Source: Candidatus Devosia phytovorans
GTDB taxonomy: Bacteria > Pseudomonadota > Alphaproteobacteria > Rhizobiales > Devosiaceae
Length of the DNA stretch: 64,000 nucleotides
Reading direction: 5' to 3'
Assembly (NCBI GenBank): GCA_029202405.1
Contig: CP119312.1
Span: forward strand, 2,113,001-2,177,000
The position numbers and the translations under genes are program-made. The notes under the pieces were generated by a model. That model did not search any database, was not told the origin of the DNA, and worked only from the letters and a program-made list of their open reading frames with translations. This document shows positions 1 through 8,846 of the stretch, one piece after another. The stretch's first letter is position 1, and the number at the start of each line of letters is the position of its first letter.

Positions 1-802
1 CAGTTTCAAGCTTCAGCCGACGCAGCGCAAAATCGTGCTGCCAGTGGCCGATGATGGGGCCGGCCTTGAAGCCATCCTGGGCATCAACGTCGCCGATCAG
101 CGCCGCTTCCTCAACTCCTTCGCCGGCCAGCGGCGAGTTCGGATTGCCATGCATCTGCACGGGCTTGAGGGCATATTTGGCCAGCTCCTCAATCGGTGGG
201 GTGGCCAGTTCTTTCATCTTCGCCTCGTCAGGCGGCAGTTCCATTTCGGCACCTTCCGGCACTGTCTCACCGATCGTCGTATCGATCAGCTTGCCACCCT
301 TGAGCAGCTTCAGCCCGAAATCCTCGGCCATCTTGAAGACGCTGGGCGCCCAAACGACCTTGCCCGGATCGTCATGTCCCAACACCACTGCGAGGAAACC
401 GGTGCCCTCGTCGCGCTTTTCAAAGCCGCGGAACATATGCGTGGGGACGGTCGCCACGTCGCCCGGCTCGACGTCCAGATAGCCTTCATCCTTGTTGGCG
501 CCAAAGACGAAGCGCCACTTGCCGGTGTGGACGAGGAAGGTCTCGGCGGTGAGGTGGCTATGCTGGCTATTGGTGCAGCCGAAGGGCTGGCGGGCGGCAC
601 CGAAGTTGAAGCCGTGAGCTTCGGGGATATGCACCACCTGCGCCTTGTTCTCGCTGACGCCGGGTCCGATGATGGTGAAATTCTCTTTCCGGTCCGAGCC
701 TGGTGTGCGCGCGTCGATGAAGGCGTTGCGCAGGCCCTTGAGGTCGGCGTAGCGGACCAGCCGCTTTTCCATTTCAGCCTGAGTCCAGGTGCTTTGAGTC
801 AT
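1..802 (-). CDS. Cupin-domain protein, 3' end beyond window edge
   Basis: An open frame starts at ATG 802 (protein begins MTQSTWTQAEMEKRLVRYAD) and runs off the left edge, giving about 267 residues without a stop. Residues near 80-150 have a cupin-like core with HSHLTAETFLVHTGKW followed by a GYLDVEPGDVATVPTHMFRGF stretch, the two metal-binding-type motifs of a beta-barrel cupin. No signal peptide is visible, so it is probably cytoplasmic. The start has a LacI-type operator 36 bases upstream (838-853), which ties it to the regulon to its right. The substrate is unknown. By context it may be an isomerase or dioxygenase acting on the compound imported by the ABC transporter of this locus, but that is inference. 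Confidence 0.75.
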   Translation of the reverse strand, partial: MTQSTWTQAEMEKRLVRYADLKGLRNAFIDARTPGSDRKENFTIIGPGVSENKAQVVHIPEAHGFNFGAARQPFGCTNSQHSHLTAETFLVHTGKWRFVFGANKDEGYLDVEPGDVATVPTHMFRGFEKRDEGTGFLAVVLGHDDPGKVVWAPSVFKMAEDFGLKLLKGGKLIDTTIGETVPEGAEMELPPDEAKMKELATPPIEELAKYALKPVQMHGNPNSPLAGEGVEEAALIGDVDAQDGFKAGPIIGHWQHDFALRRLKLET

Positions 803-837
803 GATAAAATCCTCTCTCCGGTAGCAGGATAACAGTT

Positions 838-853
838 TTGCATTCGTATGCAA
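838..853. promoter_or_regulatory. LacI-type operator upstream of cupin gene
   Basis: TTGCATTCGTATGCAA is a 16-base palindrome with one mismatch, and the same core occurs at 4086-4101, 10160-10174 and 10181-10196. It lies just upstream of the cupin gene start and just downstream of the LacI-family gene. A central CG flanked by symmetrical half-sites is the usual form of a LacI-family operator. Confidence 0.8.
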
Positions 854-898
854 CACAGGTCACAGAAGGGTTGAAATCCTGACGGGTCAGACATTTCG

Positions 899-1969
899 CT
901 AGCTCTGGCTGGGTTTATAGATGCGACGACCGTCGATCTCGACGACGCCGACTTTGGGCAGGCGGGCGGAGCTGCGCACCACCAGGTCGCCGTTAAGAAT
1001 GCGGTGTTCGGCCTCGATCTCGCCGCTGGCGATCTGGTCCATCAGGATATCGACGGTGGACTCGACCATGCGCTTGACCGGCTGGCTCATCGAGGTGATG
1101 CCGTAGGAGGTCCAGCGCGCCGGGCCCACATCGTCGTAGCCGATGATGGACAGATCGTCGGGGATACGCAGGCCGAATTCGTGCCGCGCAATATCCATCA
1201 CCGCCACGGCCATGTGGTCGTTGGCGACGAAAAGCGCCTCGGGCCGGTCAGGCCGCGACAGCAGTTTGCGCGCCGCAGCCTCCGCCTCGGAGCGGGAGAA
1301 ATTGCCCGTTTCGACCATCGGGGCGCCAAAGCCATGCGCCGCGAGACCTTCGACAAAGCCCTGGTGACGGTCGCGATTGGTCGATGAATTTTCGAGACCC
1401 GAAATATAGCCGAAGCTCCTGTGCCCGCCAGCCACCAGGAAATCGGCGACCCGCTTGCCACCCTCGCGGTTGCGCGTGGTGACGCTGGAAACCGCATCGC
1501 GTTCGGTGGTGCGGTTGAACAGCACGACCGGAATTCCGGCCGTAGCGCATTCCTCGGACAGTTCAGACGAGAGCGAAGTGGAGGCGAGGATGATACCGTC
1601 CACGCGATACTGCATGAGCTGGTCGAAGACAGGGTCACTGTCTCGATCCATGAAGCCGGTGAACAGCAGCAGGTGGTAATTCTCGTCCGCCAGCGCCCGG
1701 CCCAGTTCTTCGAGCACGTCGGGATAGAAGAGATTTTCCAGATAGGCCATCACCACGGCGATGATGCGCGATCGATTGGTGATCAGCGATCGGGCGATGG
1801 CATTGGGGCGATAGCCCAGTTCCTTGGCTGACGCGAGCACCTTGGCCCGCGTCTTGGGGGCGATGGAGGCGCCTGGCGTGAAGCTGCGTGACACGGCCGA
1901 CTGGGAAACGCCTGCATGGCGCGCCACTTCGGACGAGGTCACTCCGGGCTTTTTTACTCCGCTGTCCAT
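899..1969 (-). CDS. LacI-family transcriptional repressor
   Basis: The protein has 356 residues. The N-terminal helix-turn-helix has VTSSEVARHAGVSQSAVSRS followed by a hinge-helix region (YRPNAIARSLITNRS), and then a periplasmic-binding-protein-like sensor domain with the typical YLENLFYPDVLEELG and ALFVANDHMAVAVMD segments. ATG 1969 is chosen because it precedes the HTH directly; a longer frame upstream lies inside the SDR gene. The start overlaps the end of the SDR gene by 16 bases, so the repressor is probably co-expressed with the genes it controls and limits its own synthesis. Its likely targets are the four TGCATwCGTATGCA palindromes of this locus. The effector is unknown; presumably it is the imported substrate or a product of it. 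Confidence 0.93.
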   Translation of the reverse strand: MDSGVKKPGVTSSEVARHAGVSQSAVSRSFTPGASIAPKTRAKVLASAKELGYRPNAIARSLITNRSRIIAVVMAYLENLFYPDVLEELGRALADENYHLLLFTGFMDRDSDPVFDQLMQYRVDGIILASTSLSSELSEECATAGIPVVLFNRTTERDAVSSVTTRNREGGKRVADFLVAGGHRSFGYISGLENSSTNRDRHQGFVEGLAAHGFGAPMVETGNFSRSEAEAAARKLLSRPDRPEALFVANDHMAVAVMDIARHEFGLRIPDDLSIIGYDDVGPARWTSYGITSMSQPVKRMVESTVDILMDQIASGEIEAEHRILNGDLVVRSSARLPKVGVVEIDGRRIYKPSQS

Positions 1970-2718
1970 CCGCCATCCACCAACAGCGCCGTGCCCGTGA
2001 CGAGGGCCGCAGCCTCGGATGCCAGAAAGACGACTGGCCCCATGATATCCTCCACCCGGCCCAGTCGCCCCAGCTTGATCTTGGACAAAACCCAGGAGCG
2101 GAAATCGGGATCGCTCAGGTTTTTTGCCGTCAGCTCGGTTTCGATAAAGGTCGGGCACACAGTATTGACGCGAATATTGCTGGCCCCAAGCTCGATGGCC
2201 ATGGCCTTTGTCAGGCCTTCAACAGCATGTTTGCTTGCCGAATAGACGGCGCGATTTGGACCGCCAACATGTCCCATCTGTGACGAGACGTTGATGATCG
2301 AGCCGCCCTGCCCTGCTGCCCGCAATTTGCCGACCACCGCCTGCGACACGAAGATGGTGGAGGCGAGGTTGAGCTGCATCACGGCCTGGTAGTCCGGCTC
2401 GGTGATGCCGTGGATCGCACTATGCCGCGCCGTCCCGGCCGAATTGACCAGGATGTGGAAGGGTTCACTTTCCTCGACGAACTGCCGCACAGCCGAAAAA
2501 TCGGTGATATCGATGGCCACGCCTTCGGCAGAGAGCCCGGCTTCGGCCATTGCATGTACCACGGCCTCGATATCAGCAGCCGTACGCGCCGCCACCGTGA
2601 CCAGGGCGCCAGCTTCAGCCAGCGCCACCGATGCCCCCAGCCCGATCCCGCGCGTGCCACCGGTCACGAGGGCACGTTTTCCATCGAGACGAAAGCTGGG
2701 CGTGCGGGGCAAATCCAT
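1954..2718 (-). CDS. SDR-family oxidoreductase
   Basis: A 254-residue classical short-chain dehydrogenase. It shows the cofactor motif TGGTRGIG near residues 18-25, the NSAG motif, a catalytic serine in INVSSQMG, the YSASK active-site pair, and a C-terminal GTALLVDGGW. It should oxidise or reduce an alcohol/ketone with NAD(P). The start is ATG 2718, one base after the stop of the histidinol-dehydrogenase-like gene, and it overlaps the LacI gene at its other end, so the three genes form one transcript. The likely role is a second oxidation step in the same catabolic pathway. The substrate cannot be read from the sequence. Confidence 0.92.
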   Translation of the reverse strand: MDLPRTPSFRLDGKRALVTGGTRGIGLGASVALAEAGALVTVAARTAADIEAVVHAMAEAGLSAEGVAIDITDFSAVRQFVEESEPFHILVNSAGTARHSAIHGITEPDYQAVMQLNLASTIFVSQAVVGKLRAAGQGGSIINVSSQMGHVGGPNRAVYSASKHAVEGLTKAMAIELGASNIRVNTVCPTFIETELTAKNLSDPDFRSWVLSKIKLGRLGRVEDIMGPVVFLASEAAALVTGTALLVDGGWTAE

Positions 2719-2719
2719 C

Positions 2720-4048
2720 TTACTCGGCAGCCTTGGTGAGCGGTGAAGCCGCAGTACCATAGGGCACATTGCGACCGCCATAGCGACGGACCCGGATATT
2801 GGCCTGTTCGGCATGGCCAACAAAGCCTTCGAGCATCGACAAGCGCGAACCATAGGCGCCGATCGTGGCCGAAGCCTCGTCACTGGTGACGGTCTGCCAG
2901 GTGCAGGTCTTGAGGAATTTGCCGACCCAGAGGCCGCCGGTGTAGCGGGCCGCCTTCATGGTGGGAAGTGTGTGATTGGTGCCGATCACCTTATCGCCAT
3001 AGGCAACATTGGTGCGCGGCCCGAGGAACAGGGCGCCATAATTGCGCATGGCATCGCGATACCACATGTCCCGATCGGTCATGACCTGCACATGCTCGAA
3101 GGCAATGCGATTGGCTTCGGCCAGCATTTCCTCGTGGCTTTCACAGACGATGACCTCACCGAAATCGGCCCAGGACTGCCGCGCAATGTCGGCAGTCGGC
3201 AGGATGGTGAGGATGCGTTCGATCTCGGCCATGGTTTCGCGAGCGAGTTTTTCCGAATTGGTCAGCAGGATGGCCGGGCTAGTGGGCCCATGCTCGGCCT
3301 GGCCCAAAAGATCGGTGGCACAGATCTCGCCGTCGACCGTTTCGTCGGCAATGATCAGCGTTTCCGTCGGACCAGCAAAGAGATCAATGCCGACACGACC
3401 ATAGAGCTGGCGCTTGGCCTCGGCGACGAAGGCATTACCCGGACCCACGAGCATATCGACCGGATCAATGGTTTCGGTGCCGATCGCCATGGCGGCGATG
3501 GCCTGGATGCCGCCGAGCACATAGATTTCATCCGCACCCGCCATGGCCTGGGCCGCGACGATGGCCGGTGCGGGCTTGCCATTGAAGGGCGGTGCGCAGG
3601 TGATGACGCGCGGACAACCAGCGACCTTTGCAGTCAGCACGGACATATGGGCGGAGGCCAGCAAGGGATACTTGCCACCGGGCACATAGCAGCCCACGGA
3701 GCTGATCGGCACATGCTTGTGACCAAGCGTTACGCCGGGAAGCGTTTCGACGGCGAGATCGAGCATGGTGTCACGCTGCTTCTGCGCGAAATTGCGGACC
3801 TGGTTCTGGGCAAATTCGATGTCATGCAGATCCTGATCGGTCAGTTGGGCCATGCAGGCGTCGATCTCCTGCTGACTGAGCCGGAAATCCTTACGATCCC
3901 ATTTGTCGAACTTGATGCTGAGTTCGCGGACGGCCTCGTCGCCGCGCTTCTCGACATCGGCGAGGATAGTCTCGACCGTCGCGCGCACCTGACGATCCGC
4001 CTCTGCCCGCTCCTCAACATCCTTACCGCGCTTCAGCCAGACCGGCAT
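2720..4048 (-). CDS. Histidinol-dehydrogenase-family enzyme (catabolic paralogue, HpsN-like)
   Basis: The protein has 442 residues, the usual length of the HisD family. It keeps the zinc and catalytic motifs: GPTE, LLGQAEHGP (Gln and His ligands), FEHVQVMT (Glu-His catalytic pair) and GTNHTLPT. A strong ribosome site (GGGGAGG) precedes ATG 4048. It is not next to histidine biosynthesis genes but in an inducible operon with an SDR, an amidase and an ABC importer. It therefore probably performs a two-step NAD-dependent oxidation of an alcohol to an acid on a non-histidinol substrate. The best described catabolic members of this family are sulfopropanediol dehydrogenases (HpsN), and the C-terminal region resembles that group. 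No sulfonate-cleaving enzyme is present in the window, so the substrate stays open. Confidence 0.88.
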   Translation of the reverse strand: MPVWLKRGKDVEERAEADRQVRATVETILADVEKRGDEAVRELSIKFDKWDRKDFRLSQQEIDACMAQLTDQDLHDIEFAQNQVRNFAQKQRDTMLDLAVETLPGVTLGHKHVPISSVGCYVPGGKYPLLASAHMSVLTAKVAGCPRVITCAPPFNGKPAPAIVAAQAMAGADEIYVLGGIQAIAAMAIGTETIDPVDMLVGPGNAFVAEAKRQLYGRVGIDLFAGPTETLIIADETVDGEICATDLLGQAEHGPTSPAILLTNSEKLARETMAEIERILTILPTADIARQSWADFGEVIVCESHEEMLAEANRIAFEHVQVMTDRDMWYRDAMRNYGALFLGPRTNVAYGDKVIGTNHTLPTMKAARYTGGLWVGKFLKTCTWQTVTSDEASATIGAYGSRLSMLEGFVGHAEQANIRVRRYGGRNVPYGTAASPLTKAAE

Positions 4049-4085
4049 GGCAGCCTCCCCTCTTGTTCTGCGTTGGTGCATGTTA

Positions 4086-4101
4086 CTGCATACGTATGCA
4101 A
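4086..4101. promoter_or_regulatory. LacI-type operator upstream of hisD-like gene
   Basis: The core TGCATACGTATGCA (4087-4100) is a perfect 14-base palindrome identical to the core at 10161-10174. It sits 38 bases upstream of the hisD-like start, in the 95-base gap between that gene and the amidase. It suggests an internal, separately repressed promoter for the hisD-SDR-lacI segment. Confidence 0.82.
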
Positions 4102-4143
4102 TACTGCAAGTGTGTGACGCTGATCAGCTCACTTTTGGTTGGA

Positions 4144-5661
4144 TCACAAGGGCCACGGCGGATGCTGCAGGGTCACGTCACTGGCCTGCTCGAAGGCGTG
4201 TCCGACCTGCAGAACCCGCACCTCGTCATTGTGCCGTCCGACTACCTGCATACCGATCGGCAAGCCCTTGTCGAAGCCGATCGGCAGCGCCAGGGCTGGG
4301 TGACCAGTAAGGTTGAAGCCGATGGTCCGCATCGGCGTCCAGACCGCTTCTTTTTCGAAGGGCGCCGCCTCCAATGCCGTCGTCAGGGCACCCGCCGTGA
4401 CGATGACGTCACAAGTTGTCAGGAATTGATCGAGGTCGCGCGTGAAGTCGGCGGCTATGCGCTTTGCCCGAGCAAGCTCTTCTTCCGTAACAGCAAAGCC
4501 TGCGGCCAGACTGAGATAGGCGCGCCGCCCATAGGCCTCGGGATGCGCTCGCAAATCCTCGGCGTGGAAGTCAAAGCTTTCCTTGTGCAGTACTGCCGCC
4601 GCCGCGATTTCGACGGTCCGATATTCCGGGAGTTCGATTTCAGTCACAACGGCGCCGAGCTGGCTCAGTCGAGACATTGCGTCATCCATTGACGCCAAGA
4701 CCGCGGGCATGACCTGTGCGTCATTGGCAAACCAATTACGGGCATAGCCGATCCGCAGCCCACGGATAGGTTCGCCCAAAAGGCGCGTCGATGCGTCTGC
4801 ACCGGACCGGCCAGCGATGATGTCATAAGTCAGTGCAGCCTCGGCCACGGTGCGGCTCATGGGACCGACGTGATCCATGCTCGGCGACATGGTCAGCGCA
4901 CCGTCTTTCGGTACGGATCCGTAGGTCGGTTTGAACCCGACGATGCCGCAGTAAAAGGCGGGGCCGCGAACCGAGCCGCCGGTGTCGGTGCCGATGGTCG
5001 TACGCAGCAGACCGCCTGCAGCGGCAACCGCACAACCGGATGACGATCCACCGGTAATATGCGCCAAGTTCCAGGGATTGCGGGCCGGTGGAAACAATCC
5101 GCTCTTGTCGGGGCCGACTGTCCCCCATTCATAGGTCGCCAGCTTGCCCATGATGATGGCACCGGCCGCGCGCAATCGGCGGACGATTTCAGCGTCGGCC
5201 TCTGCCCTCGCGTCAGCGCGTCCCGGCGCATTGGCTGTGGTTGGCAAGCCCGCGACGTCGATCATGTCCTTTATGCCAACGGGAATGCCATGCAGAGGAC
5301 CGCGGTCGGTTCCGGCTGCAAGTTCTTCGTCGGCCTTGGCGGCGTCGGCGAGCGCCTGCTCTGCCGCCACGATATAGAAGGCCATGTAGGCAGCATCGCG
5401 CTCGACTATGCGCCGCAGTGTCGCCTGGATGAGCCCGACGGAAGACAGTCGGCCATCGCGCAGCCGCCGTCCCTGCTCGGCAATGTCGAGATCGAGAATA
5501 TCGTCCGCATCCGCGACAGGGGTCGGCGCAGCCAGGCCATCGCTCATCCATGCAGCAAGGCCATAGAGCCCATCTGCCTCAACTTCTGTCAGGCTGAGGC
5601 CGGCCGCTTCGGCACGGTCACGGAAATAGGCTTGCCTTGCGGGCTTGTCGGCACTGACCAT
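4144..5661 (-). CDS. Amidase-signature-family hydrolase
   Basis: A 505-residue amidase-signature enzyme. The Ser-cisSer-Lys triad can be placed: Lys131 in GIPVGIKDM, the serine run 206-208 in TGGSSSG, and the nucleophile Ser230 in GTDTGGSVRGPA. No signal peptide is seen, so it acts in the cytoplasm, hydrolysing an amide bond. Its ATG is two bases after the stop of the ABC ATPase gene, so it is co-transcribed with the transporter and probably acts on the imported substrate. About 60 extra N-terminal residues precede the signature domain, similar to AtzF or GatA-like relatives. Whether the substrate is an amino-acid amide, a urea derivative or a small aliphatic amide cannot be said. Confidence 0.9.
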   Translation of the reverse strand: MVSADKPARQAYFRDRAEAAGLSLTEVEADGLYGLAAWMSDGLAAPTPVADADDILDLDIAEQGRRLRDGRLSSVGLIQATLRRIVERDAAYMAFYIVAAEQALADAAKADEELAAGTDRGPLHGIPVGIKDMIDVAGLPTTANAPGRADARAEADAEIVRRLRAAGAIIMGKLATYEWGTVGPDKSGLFPPARNPWNLAHITGGSSSGCAVAAAGGLLRTTIGTDTGGSVRGPAFYCGIVGFKPTYGSVPKDGALTMSPSMDHVGPMSRTVAEAALTYDIIAGRSGADASTRLLGEPIRGLRIGYARNWFANDAQVMPAVLASMDDAMSRLSQLGAVVTEIELPEYRTVEIAAAAVLHKESFDFHAEDLRAHPEAYGRRAYLSLAAGFAVTEEELARAKRIAADFTRDLDQFLTTCDVIVTAGALTTALEAAPFEKEAVWTPMRTIGFNLTGHPALALPIGFDKGLPIGMQVVGRHNDEVRVLQVGHAFEQASDVTLQHPPWPL

Positions 5662-5663
5662 GT

Positions 5664-6713
5664 TCAGGCGATCCGGGCACCGGTGGAATGGTCGAAGAGA
5701 TGGCAGGCCGACGACGGGATGGCGATCCGTACTGTCTCGCCAATCTCGGCGCGATAATCCTTGCCGACCTTGATCGACACCAGCTCGCCGCCGACGCGCA
5801 TGGAGATCATCGTGGCTTCACCCAGCAGTTCCACCGTATAGATCGGCGCTTCGATCTGCCCGCCGGTTTCGGCCAGAGTTGCATCTTCCGCACGGAAACC
5901 CAGGGTCACCGGCCCCCTGGCCGACATTGCGAGGCCCTCGACACGTATACCTTCACCGGAAAAGGTGCCACTCTCGATCGTGCCCTTGATTAGGTTCATG
6001 GCCGGGGAGCCGATAAAGCTCGCGACGAAAGTATTGGCCGGACGATCGTAGATTTCCATCGGCGTGCCGACCTGCTGCACCAGGCCCTTGTTCATGACCA
6101 CAACGCGGTCGGCCAGTGTCATGGCCTCGATCTGGTCATGCGTCACATAGATCGTTGTGCGCTTGAGCGTGTGATGCAGGTTCTTGATCTGGGCGCGGGT
6201 CGAGACGCGCAGCTTGGCATCCAGATTAGACAGTGGCTCGTCCATCAGAAAGGCGTTGGGTTCGCGCACAATGGCTCGGGCCAGGGCGACGCGCTGGCGC
6301 TGGCCACCCGAAAGGGCCGCCGGGCGGCGCTGCAGGAAATCGTCGAGCTCCACCATCTTGCTCGCCGCCATGACGCGCTCATGGTGCTGCTCCTGCGGCA
6401 CCTTCCGCACCTTGAGCGGAAAGCGGATATTCTCGTAGACCGTCATGTTCGGATAGAGCCCATAGCTCTGGAACACCATGGAGATGTCGCGATCCTTGGG
6501 CTCGAGCTTGTTGACCAGCCGGTCGCCGATCCAGATCTCGCCCTCGGTAGTGTCTTCGAGGCCCGCGATCATGCGCATGGTCGTTGTCTTGCCGCAGCCG
6601 GAGGGGCCGAGAAGTACGAGGAATTCCTGGTCGGCGATGTCGAGGTTGAAATTGTCCACGCCGACAAAATTGGCCCAGCGCTTGGAAACGTTCTTGAGGC
6701 GGATCTGAGCCAT
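5664..6713 (-). CDS. ABC transporter ATPase, UgpC/MalK type
   Basis: A 349-residue ATPase with Walker A GPSGCGKTT (residues about 36-44), Q-loop, signature LSGGQRQRVALARA, Walker B FLMDEPLSNLD and the switch histidine in YVTHDQIEA. It has a C-terminal TOBE/OB regulatory domain of about 110 residues, as in MalK and UgpC. Two copies would energise the permease pair encoded just upstream. It sits 4 bases after the first permease gene and 2 bases before the amidase. The family normally handles sugars, polyols or glycerol-3-phosphate-like compounds. Confidence 0.95.
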   Translation of the reverse strand: MAQIRLKNVSKRWANFVGVDNFNLDIADQEFLVLLGPSGCGKTTTMRMIAGLEDTTEGEIWIGDRLVNKLEPKDRDISMVFQSYGLYPNMTVYENIRFPLKVRKVPQEQHHERVMAASKMVELDDFLQRRPAALSGGQRQRVALARAIVREPNAFLMDEPLSNLDAKLRVSTRAQIKNLHHTLKRTTIYVTHDQIEAMTLADRVVVMNKGLVQQVGTPMEIYDRPANTFVASFIGSPAMNLIKGTIESGTFSGEGIRVEGLAMSARGPVTLGFRAEDATLAETGGQIEAPIYTVELLGEATMISMRVGGELVSIKVGKDYRAEIGETVRIAIPSSACHLFDHSTGARIA

Positions 6714-6717
6714 GGGT

Positions 6718-7608
6718 CTAGCCTTTCACTGCGCCGGCGGTCAGGCCGCTGACGATCTGGCGTTGGAAGAAGAGCACGAGGATGAACAGCGGCACGGTCG
6801 CCGAGACGACTGCGGCTACGGCAAACATGACATTGCCCTGTTCCTGCACCGAACCGAGGAAGCTCGAAATTTTCGGAACCATGGTCTGGTTGTCGGCGCT
6901 CAGCAGCATCGAGGTGACGGCAAAGTCATTGTAGGCAAGAAGGAAGCTGAACAGGCCCGTCGTCACCACGCCTGGCCACATCACCGGAATGATGACGCGG
7001 CGGAAGGCCTCGAAGCGCGAGCAACCGTCGACCATGGCGCTTTCGTCGAGATCTTTGGGGATGGACAGGAAGAAGGAATGCAGCATCCACAGCGTGAACG
7101 GCTGGTTGATCGCCACCAGCACGATGATCGAGGTGGGTAGCACACCCCAGATATTGAGCTGGAAGAAGGGCAAGAGATACCCGGAAACCAGCGTGATATG
7201 CGGCATGGCGCGGAAGACGAGTGCGATGATCAGGATCCAGAAGGCATAGCGCTGGCCCGAGCGCGCGAGCGCGTAGCCACCCAGTGTGCCCAGCGTCAGC
7301 GAGATCACCGTCACCGAAACCGTGACGATCGCCGTATTGCCCACAGCGCGCCAGAATTCCTTGGTCACCCAGGCCCCATAGTAGCCGCTGCCGGTGAAGG
7401 AGCTGCCATCATTCTGGATCTGCGTATTGGTACCAAAAATTGCATTCCACCAACTCTGCCGCGAGAAGAAATCTGGTTCCACCTTGAACGATCCCCAGAC
7501 GGTCCAGATGAACGGAAATGCGGCAAGGACCACCCAGAGGACAATGAAGCCATAGATCAGGACATTGAGCGGCAGCGGACGCTTTTGCGAAACAGTGGCA
7601 TCGGACAT
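6718..7608 (-). CDS. ABC transporter permease, MalG type
   Basis: A 296-residue inner-membrane protein with six predicted hydrophobic segments, starting with NVLIYGFIVLWVVLAAFPFI. The cytoplasmic EAA loop appears as ESAMVDGCSRFEAFRRVIIPVMWPG, the site of contact with the ATPase. A roughly 60-residue periplasmic insert follows the first membrane segment. It pairs with the MalF-type permease encoded directly upstream (1-base gap). Confidence 0.94.
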   Translation of the reverse strand: MSDATVSQKRPLPLNVLIYGFIVLWVVLAAFPFIWTVWGSFKVEPDFFSRQSWWNAIFGTNTQIQNDGSSFTGSGYYGAWVTKEFWRAVGNTAIVTVSVTVISLTLGTLGGYALARSGQRYAFWILIIALVFRAMPHITLVSGYLLPFFQLNIWGVLPTSIIVLVAINQPFTLWMLHSFFLSIPKDLDESAMVDGCSRFEAFRRVIIPVMWPGVVTTGLFSFLLAYNDFAVTSMLLSADNQTMVPKISSFLGSVQEQGNVMFAVAAVVSATVPLFILVLFFQRQIVSGLTAGAVKG

Positions 7609-7609
7609 A

Positions 7610-8641
7610 TCAGACCACCTTGTGGTTGAATTCGCGCCAGGTGCGGAGCAGCACCGGCATGAGAAGGATGATGACGCCGACGATGGTCAGCACCGAGGTA
7701 GCGCCGGCCGAGCCGAACAGTTGCGCGTCGCCGGACAGGTCGTTGAAGATCATCCAGCTCAGCGAGGTCGCATTGGCTTCGGCCGAAAATCCGACGATGG
7801 GCTCAAAGACGCGGAAGTTATCCATCAGTTGCACCAGTGCGACAAAGGTCGCGAGCGGGGCAAGATGGGGGATGATGACGTAGCGGATGCGCTCCCAGCG
7901 GCTGGCGCCGTCGATCATTGCCGATTCCAGCGTATCGCCCGGCACGGTCTGCAAGCCCGCGTAAAAGACCACGAAGCTGAAGGGGGCATTGGTCCAGACG
8001 CCGTAGAACAGCAGCGACAGCCAGGTCAGCATGGGCGACTGCCGTAACGACAAGGTCGGGTCGTTCATCAGGTAGCGCAGGCTGGCGCCGATGATGCCGT
8101 TGGGCTGGATCATCCAATAGAGGATCAGCGAACCGACAAGCGGCGTGATGATCATGGGCAGAAGCGAGAAGAAGATCACCGGCCCCTTGGTGACTTTGGG
8201 CAGTGTGTTGACGGCGAGTGCGATGGCAAAGCCCAACGCCATGGCAAGCGGCGTGACAACGAAGCAGAACACCAGCGTGAAGCTCAGGGCCTTGTAGAAA
8301 GGCAGGTTATAGATGCGGGTGACGATATCGCCGAAGCCATTGTTGTTGGCGAGGATGGCGCCGATTTCGTTGACCGCCAGATGCCCGCGATTGAGGTAGG
8401 TACCAAATCCATTGAACCGCCCCATGGGCTGTTCGGCGCGCAGCTCGGCCATGGCAGCGGTATCGACACGAGTCTCCGTGGTGCAACCGCCAAACGGTTG
8501 GCAGCTTTCCACTTCGACCAGGATGCGGCCGTGTTCGACATGAAAGCTCTGCACCACTACCGAGACGATCGGCAAGGCAATGAACAGGACCATCGCAATC
8601 AGCGAGGGCAGGATGAAGGCAAAGAATGTCTTGTGCGGCAT
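7610..8641 (-). CDS. ABC transporter permease, MalF type
   Basis: A 343-residue membrane protein with hydrophobic segments from residue 6 onward (FFAFILPSLIAMVLFIALPI) and an EAA loop ESAMIDGASRWERIRYVIIP. A large periplasmic loop (roughly residues 32-110) contains a Cys pair in CQPFGGCTTE that may form a disulfide. ATG 8641 is chosen because GAGGAGG lies 6-7 bases upstream; a longer frame has no comparable site. It forms the translocation channel with the MalG-type subunit encoded next. Confidence 0.93.
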   Translation of the reverse strand: MPHKTFFAFILPSLIAMVLFIALPIVSVVVQSFHVEHGRILVEVESCQPFGGCTTETRVDTAAMAELRAEQPMGRFNGFGTYLNRGHLAVNEIGAILANNNGFGDIVTRIYNLPFYKALSFTLVFCFVVTPLAMALGFAIALAVNTLPKVTKGPVIFFSLLPMIITPLVGSLILYWMIQPNGIIGASLRYLMNDPTLSLRQSPMLTWLSLLFYGVWTNAPFSFVVFYAGLQTVPGDTLESAMIDGASRWERIRYVIIPHLAPLATFVALVQLMDNFRVFEPIVGFSAEANATSLSWMIFNDLSGDAQLFGSAGATSVLTIVGVIILLMPVLLRTWREFNHKVV

Positions 8642-8738
8642 GCAATGCCTCCTCGGAAGCTGAGCTGGCGAGTATTGGCCGACGTCAGCCCGTCTGTTCG
8701 GGACTTCAGCCGGCATTCCCCTCCGCGGGGAGAAATCA

Positions 8739-8783
8739 GGGAGGAGCACAGGCTACGACATCGCAGCATCCAGCGCTCCTCCC
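8739..8783 (-). promoter_or_regulatory. Intercistronic hairpin between binding protein and permease genes
   Basis: GGGAGGAGC (8739-8747) pairs perfectly with GCTCCTCCC (8775-8783) across a 27-base loop, inside the 205-base gap that separates the binding-protein gene from the permease genes. There is no T-run after it on either strand. Hairpins in this position in ABC operons commonly protect the upstream binding-protein message and lower permease output. That role is inferred. Confidence 0.55.
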
Positions 8784-8846
8784 AACCGCCCCTATCGGAA
8801 GGAAATTTCGTCTGGCAGGCGTGACGCGTCAGCGTCGCGACAGACC

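Noticed and set aside
2813..4117. 434-codon frame opposite the hisD-like gene
   Set aside because: Antisense shadow; the minus-strand protein has intact catalytic motifs and a ribosome site.
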